Shown here in pieces: positions 32,936 to 36,706 of a stretch of 36,706 nucleotides of DNA (position 1 is the first letter of the stretch; every line of letters begins with the position of its first letter). This DNA is from Tannerella sp. GTDB lineage: Bacteria > Bacteroidota > Bacteroidia > Bacteroidales > Tannerellaceae. The stretch covers positions 1 to 36,706 of the forward strand of contig JAIROL010000187.1 in the NCBI GenBank assembly GCA_031257565.1. Reading direction: 5' to 3'. Below the pieces are notes generated by a model. The model saw only the letters and a list, made by a program, of their open reading frames with translations, did not search any database and had not been told where the DNA came from. Position numbers and translations under genes: made by a program.

Positions 32936-33268
32936 CTAAAATAACTCAAACTGTTGACCGGAGGCAGAATTTGCTTTCTCTTTTTTGCCGTAAAATAATT
33001 CCATGGTGGCAAACTGCCTGTCGGTGATGCTCAAAATACCGACATGTCCCTTTTCCGGCAAAAGATTTTTAACCCGTTTGGTGTGAACTTCAGCGTTCTC
33101 ACGGCTGGAACAATGTCGAAGATATATCGAAAACTGAAACATGGTAAAGCCATCCTGCATCAACGATTTACGAAAGTTCGCATATATCTTCTTCTCTTTC
33201 TTCGTCTCGGTCGGAAGGTCGAAAAATACCATTACCCACATAATTCTGTATTCACTGAAACGGTCCAT
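32936..33268 (-). CDS. cas2: CRISPR-associated endonuclease Cas2
   Basis: About 110 aa from the chosen start MDRFSEYRIMWVMVFFDLPT; the longer frame from 33367 adds 33 residues that lie within the upstream gene and do not look like Cas2. The ferredoxin-like core shows the catalytic aspartate in VFFDLPTETKKEKKIYANFR, then FTMFQFSIYLRHCSSRENAE and LPEKGHVGILSITDRQFATM. It forms the integrase complex with Cas1 for spacer acquisition. It is the last gene of the cas operon, 17 nt after the HIRAN gene rather than directly after cas1. Confidence 0.95.
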   Translation of the reverse strand: MDRFSEYRIMWVMVFFDLPTETKKEKKIYANFRKSLMQDGFTMFQFSIYLRHCSSRENAEVHTKRVKNLLPEKGHVGILSITDRQFATMELFYGKKEKANSASGQQFELF

Positions 33269-33285
33269 GAATTTTATTGCCAAAA

Positions 33286-33684
33286 CTATTCTTTCAAATA
33301 TATTTCCAAGTCGATTTTTAGCCAGTTTCCCTCCCAAAGCTTGTCGTGCACTTTGGCGTAAAACCATTTTCCCGCAACCATTAACCGAGCTAACATTTCG
33401 TTTTTATCGCGGGGAATGTATCCTAATTTTTCTTTGTTTGAATTATAAATGGCTATGGCAAACGTGTCGTATTTGTTGTCCGGTTCGCGAACTAAATCCA
33501 AACATTGTTCTTTTTCTAATTTTACTTCTATTTCGTGTAGATTTTTCATGTATGTAGTGCCTGCTACTACGCACTCCAACGACAAAATCTCATCGCCCGG
33601 AATCGACAAATCGCCACCCTGTTTGTATATTAAATGGATTAATTCGCCTGAATATTTTGTTATTTCATTCTTTGCCATAATCAT
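33286..33684 (-). CDS. HIRAN-domain protein inside the cas operon
   Basis: This 132-aa protein is almost entirely a HIRAN domain (about 36-130): SLECVVAGTTYMKNL, CLDLVREPDNKYDTFAIAIY (61-80), KLGYIPRDKNEMLARLMVAG (86-105) and the final beta strands. In eukaryotic HLTF/Rad5 this fold binds single-stranded DNA 3' ends; stand-alone bacterial versions have no settled function. Its ATG overlaps the stop of the J-like gene (ATGA, 33681-33684) and cas2 follows after 17 nt, so it is transcribed and translated with the adaptation genes. A role in recognising DNA ends during spacer capture is an inference. An alternative start is the Met at residue 3. Confidence 0.85.
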   Translation of the reverse strand: MIMAKNEITKYSGELIHLIYKQGGDLSIPGDEILSLECVVAGTTYMKNLHEIEVKLEKEQCLDLVREPDNKYDTFAIAIYNSNKEKLGYIPRDKNEMLARLMVAGKWFYAKVHDKLWEGNWLKIDLEIYLKE

Positions 33685-34484
33685 AATGATTTTAATAAAT
33701 CCAGCCGTTCTTCATATTTTGCTTTTTGCTCGGATGCTTGTTCGATAAGCGCCTCTGTCTGTTCATTTTGCTTCTTTACCCATTCTTCATTTCGCAATTC
33801 TTTTTCAATATTGAACGGAAATTCAGAATGGATATGTTCGATTTCAACCATAAGTTTTTCAATTCCTGCCTTTAAAAGTTCGATTTGCAGATGAAAATCA
33901 TCATCAGAGAGTTTATCTGCATTAGATTCAATATCTTGTGCCATAACGGACAATGCGCGCAAGCTCTCCAAATCGCCATGTTCATAAGCGCGTCGTACGG
34001 CGTGCCAAAGTTTTTTTTGACTTTCGGTCAAGTCGGGATTGACATCGGGATGTAATTCTTTGGCTAAACTGCGATAGAGTTTTCGCAATTCGACGCTACG
34101 TTCGGGCGAAGCCAGATTTGAAAGTAAATTGTTTGCCTGTGCCACGCGGGATGCCTCCGTAAGAATTTTTTCGTAATCCTTTTCCAAGCCCATATCGACC
34201 GTTTTTTCAATTTTAGACCAGTCGACCGGTTCATTCCTGTTGAGACAGGCAACAGCTAATTCCGTCATTTTTTTCAGCCGCTTGACTTCCATACGCAATT
34301 CAAGCAATTCAAGCTGTTTTATGCCGATTTTTACGGTATACAATGCTTCCAACTGCGGTTTGCCCCATTCCAACAGACAGTCTTTGTCCGTCAGTAACTT
34401 CACGTATTCGCCCTTAAGCAGCAGATATTTTTCCTTAAGTAATTCTTTCTCAGATGATTTTGAGCGTTCAAGATTTATCATCAT
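33681..34484 (-). CDS. J-domain-like coiled-coil protein inside the cas operon
   Basis: This 267-aa charged, helical protein has an N-terminal coiled-coil region (about 5-75) and a truncated J-like domain at about 128-178 (SPERSVELRKLYRSLAKELH followed by PDVNPDLTESQKKLWHAVRR AYEHGDLESL). The HPD tripeptide (145-147), needed for DnaK stimulation in DnaJ proteins, is intact, but the usual helix I is not obvious. A second coiled coil covers about 200-265. There is no Gly/Phe region or zinc centre, so it is not a general DnaJ. It starts 3 nt after cas1 stops and its stop overlaps the HIRAN gene start. Its task is unknown; recruiting DnaK to the Cas machinery is one possibility. Confidence 0.78.
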   Translation of the reverse strand: MMINLERSKSSEKELLKEKYLLLKGEYVKLLTDKDCLLEWGKPQLEALYTVKIGIKQLELLELRMEVKRLKKMTELAVACLNRNEPVDWSKIEKTVDMGLEKDYEKILTEASRVAQANNLLSNLASPERSVELRKLYRSLAKELHPDVNPDLTESQKKLWHAVRRAYEHGDLESLRALSVMAQDIESNADKLSDDDFHLQIELLKAGIEKLMVEIEHIHSEFPFNIEKELRNEEWVKKQNEQTEALIEQASEQKAKYEERLDLLKSL

Positions 34485-34487
34485 TGT

Positions 34488-35441
34488 TTAGTTTTCGAAA
34501 TGCGGATAACTGATTTTGCGCAATTCTCCCAGATAACATTTTGCCAGAGAAGCGGTTGTTTGCCCTGAGGCAATCATCAGCGGACTGCGTTTCCCGTCGA
34601 TAAAAACATCTAACACCGGAATTTGCAGCAATTGCACTTTCATTTCTTTGGGCAATTCATCCGGTAGGGGAGTGGTTTTCGCCATTTCTGTATCAACGAT
34701 TTCCGCCACTAATTTGTCTACAAACGGGCGATAAGGTTCCATAATGTCATCTGCCAGACAATAAGCGTTGTAGCGGTTGTGATGATGTATGCCCAGTGTC
34801 GGCAGCAATCCGCTGGCGACCAAAGAGCGCGCAATGACTGCCCGCAAAACAGCGTAACCGTAATTCAATAAATTGTTTGGTGGAATACCCCCACGGTCAC
34901 GGGTAAAACCTTCAATATCAGGAAAAAGATTCTTCCAATAAAACGCGGCTGCCCTGCCTTCCCTGTTGTCGCTGTCGACGCTTCTAACATCATTTGCCCA
35001 TTTGTGCATATTTTTAACCGGCAAATTTCTCATTGTCTCCAGGATATATTCCTGATTGGTGATTTTAGACCGGATTGTTTGTTGCCATAATTGCTTCTTC
35101 AACGGGAGCGACGCCTCAATCTGTGCATTAAAACGTTCACTTTGTACCGTATTCCCACTCAGCGGAAGCAATAAACTTGCAGGCATTCGACTACTGTCGC
35201 AGGTAATGACTGCACAATTGTTCGCCACTAAGGCTTCTATCAATCCGTGAGTAATGGTTATCTGTTTATTATCCAGGATAATAACTCCAATATCTTCAAC
35301 CGGAATGGTTTTTGCACTGTTTTCTTTGAATGAATCTGGCAATGAATCATTTTTCTCAATTTCGGGAAATTTGATAACTAATTGCTTATTCTTCATGCTG
35401 AGATAAGTCGGGTTTTCGAAATAGAGGGTTTTCTTAATCAT
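34488..35441 (-). CDS. cas1: CRISPR-associated integrase Cas1 (type II)
   Basis: This protein is 317 aa from the start MIKKTLYFENPTYLSMKNKQ. That start is chosen because its ATG overlaps the preceding stop (ATGA, 35438-35441) and because the 20 residues before it in the longer frame do not look like Cas1. The metal-binding residues E161 (DNREGRAAAFYW), H220 (LGIHHHNRYNAY) and E235 (ADDIMEPYRP) are all present. LLNYGYAVLRAVIARSLVAS GLLPTLG is the conserved helical core. It integrates new spacers with Cas2. In contrast to the usual cas9-cas1-cas2 order, other genes flank it on both sides. Confidence 0.97.
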   Translation of the reverse strand: MIKKTLYFENPTYLSMKNKQLVIKFPEIEKNDSLPDSFKENSAKTIPVEDIGVIILDNKQITITHGLIEALVANNCAVITCDSSRMPASLLLPLSGNTVQSERFNAQIEASLPLKKQLWQQTIRSKITNQEYILETMRNLPVKNMHKWANDVRSVDSDNREGRAAAFYWKNLFPDIEGFTRDRGGIPPNNLLNYGYAVLRAVIARSLVASGLLPTLGIHHHNRYNAYCLADDIMEPYRPFVDKLVAEIVDTEMAKTTPLPDELPKEMKVQLLQIPVLDVFIDGKRSPLMIASGQTTASLAKCYLGELRKISYPHFEN

Positions 35442-36235
35442 GATTTTTTCACAAAAATGCCATCCCTTTCGATATCCATTGTTCCTCCTCCATATACGCA
35501 CACTCCCATACGAGGGGAATTGACAACCGGCAATGCTGCATATTCTTCAAAATCTTCACATTTCTTTGCATGTTTCTTGGCGCATTTATCACAGAACAAA
35601 CTGTCGTCGTCCCAGTTGTGAACCGTGCAGATTTGCGTAGCAGGCGCTTTTTTGCACGTATCACACAACCATTCCAGCGGTTCGTTGCGTGAGAGCAAAA
35701 CAACTTCTTCGTCGGCTGCGACAGGATATTCGTCTACAACAGTTAACAAAAGTTCGGTTGAACTGCCGAAATCATATTCATATTCCAACTTCAGGCCTTT
35801 ACATAAGACGTTATTCGCTTTACGGCTCATGAGAACTTCACCGTATGTTTCTTCCATGAGATTTTCGTACTTTTTGGTTTTTCCTTTCGCCAACAGTTCT
35901 TCCGCTTCAAAAAAACTCCATATGTCGCCGCCTCCTTGCCGTCTTCTTTTCGGATCGGTAAAAGCGCTCATGTGTCCGCAACATTCGAGCCAAATATTCC
36001 GAAGATATCGGTCGATATCTTCCATGATTGCTTTACCATCCACCCAGAGCGAAAGGAAATAAGGTGAACTGCCCCATTTCGGATTGGGTTCTACTTTTAC
36101 CAAATACGACCGTCCTGCCGCATTTTCTTTTGCTTTTTGCTTTAAATGAGTTTGTACATGGCGGTTGATACCTGCCTTGGCGAACGTTTCGCCGCAAAAA
36201 AGGCACTTGCCTTCTGATTTTGGGTTTTGTTCCAT
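35438..36235 (-). CDS. Zinc-finger protein with a pRiA4b ORF-3-like domain, cas-linked
   Basis: This 265-aa protein opens with a C2H2-type finger (C11, C14, H26, H30: KCLFCGETFAKAGINRHVQTH). Next is a domain at about 45-170 with YFLSLWVDGKAIMEDIDRYL (59-78), IWLECCGHMSAFTDPKR and YEYDFGSSTELLLTVVDEY. That pattern matches the plasmid pRiA4b ORF-3/IS1096 passenger-protein family, whose function is unknown. The C-terminal part (188-226) has a second metal centre (CDTC, QICTVH, CDKC, H222, C226). It lies 57 nt after cas9 and its stop overlaps cas1's start codon. It is probably a DNA- or RNA-binding partner of the Cas proteins, but this is inference. Confidence 0.78.
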   Translation of the reverse strand: MEQNPKSEGKCLFCGETFAKAGINRHVQTHLKQKAKENAAGRSYLVKVEPNPKWGSSPYFLSLWVDGKAIMEDIDRYLRNIWLECCGHMSAFTDPKRRRQGGGDIWSFFEAEELLAKGKTKKYENLMEETYGEVLMSRKANNVLCKGLKLEYEYDFGSSTELLLTVVDEYPVAADEEVVLLSRNEPLEWLCDTCKKAPATQICTVHNWDDDSLFCDKCAKKHAKKCEDFEEYAALPVVNSPRMGVCVYGGGTMDIERDGIFVKKS

Positions 36236-36292
36236 TGTTTTTGAGTTTTTTAATTTGTTAATATATTTCTTTCATTTTTATTGCAGTCTATT

Positions 36293-36706
36293 TTAATATT
36301 CACCAACCTCAACAATTTGACCGATATGATTGACACGGACTTTGAGAACGCCATTTGTATTATTTGGACGGTAAATAATCTTAAATACAATGTTTTTTAA
36401 TGGATTTTTTGCACTTAAATCAACGGCTTTAGTTTCTAAATGATGCTGAAATACATATTCTCCTGATTGTATTTTTCTGATTCTGAATAAATTAGGACTT
36501 ATAACAGCATAATTATCAGGATTTTTAACCCATTCTTCGCTGTAATCTTTTGGGTTGAAAGTAACAACATCTTCTTCGGTCAGTTCACCTGTTTCTTCGT
36601 TCACTTTTTCTCGTTTTTCTGTTCGGGGGAAAATAAAATACTCGTTTTGTTTCATTGTGAAAAGGAACTCGTAACCTTCTGACTGCTTGTATTCTTTATC
36701 AACAAT
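36293..36706 (-). CDS. cas9: Cas9 (type II-C), C-terminal part, runs off the window
   Basis: The frame is open from the window edge (IVDKEYKQSEGYEFLFTMKQ) to the stop at 36293-36295, about 137 residues. The segment NEYFIFPRTEKR, then NPDNYAVISPNLFRIRKIQS GEYVFQHHLETKAVDLSAK and the end VRVNHIGQIVEVGEY match the extreme C-terminus (WED/PAM-interacting region) of Bacteroidota Cas9 proteins. An internal ATG at 36655 is not the start. The RuvC and HNH domains lie outside the window, so activity cannot be judged. It heads the cas operon. Absence of csn2 or cas4 between cas9 and the array indicates subtype II-C. Confidence 0.9.
   Translation of the reverse strand: MVDKEYKQSEGYEFLFTMKQNEYFIFPRTEKREKVNEETGELTEEDVVTFNPKDYSEEWVKNPDNYAVISPNLFRIRKIQSGEYVFQHHLETKAVDLSAKNPLKNIVFKIIYRPNNTNGVLKVRVNHIGQIVEVGEY

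Noticed and set aside
33269..33367. Longer N-terminus for Cas2 starting at 33367
   Set aside because: The extra residues lie within the HIRAN gene and do not resemble Cas2; MDRFSEYRIMWVMVFFDLP is the normal beginning.
35442..35501. Longer N-terminus for Cas1 starting at 35501
   Set aside because: MIKKTLYFENPTYLS is the usual Cas1 start and its ATG overlaps the preceding stop, as in other junctions of this operon.

Overview
The window looks like a Bacteroidales (Bacteroidota) chromosome. It has a SusC/SusD pair, a phosphate-selective porin, a DUF4468 protein and EttA. Promoters follow the Bacteroidota pattern: a -7 box TAnnTTTG, often with a TTG about 19-20 bp upstream. The species cannot be named from the sequence.

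Left part (1-11000). After a remnant zone (RhuM-like tail, tandem 20-bp repeat) comes a two-gene cobalamin operon (threonine-phosphate decarboxylase, cbiB), then an IS630-type transposase scrap. A leftward four-gene locus follows: TonB-dependent receptor, two small lipoproteins and a Fur-family regulator. A perfect 7-1-7 palindrome overlaps its promoter. This reads as a self-regulated metal (probably zinc) uptake operon. Next is nrdDG, the anaerobic ribonucleotide reductase and its activase, behind a clear cobalamin riboswitch. That wiring shuts off the B12-independent enzyme when B12 is plentiful. A frameshifted, N-terminally truncated DUF4143 ATPase and about 850 bp without genes follow.

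Middle part (11000-30600). A SusC/SusD pair with a long structured leader is followed by a DUF4468-flavin reductase fusion, EttA and a DUF1080 protein. A leftward TPR-MATE-cytidylate-kinase-like operon is joined by ATGA overlaps. A clostripain-like remnant precedes an AAA ATPase gene bracketed by two 105-bp inverted copies of one sequence. Then comes a complete Pho-type operon: porin, pstS, pstC, pstA, pstB, phoU. It has a candidate PhoB box, and its PstC carries a PstS-like segment in its first periplasmic loop.

Right part (30600-36706). A higBA-type toxin-antitoxin pair and two small unknown ORFs lead to a CRISPR array of 13 identical 45-bp repeats and 12 spacers. Beyond a bidirectional terminator lies a leftward type II-C cas operon: cas9 (only its C-terminus is in the window), a zinc-finger/pRiA4b-ORF3-like gene, cas1, a J-domain-like coiled-coil gene, a HIRAN-domain gene and cas2. 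The three non-cas genes are interleaved with the cas genes and mostly coupled to them by overlaps, so they are candidate accessory parts of an expanded type II-C system. Each repeat also contains a good match to a Bacteroidota promoter reading into the next spacer. No tracrRNA is visible in the window.
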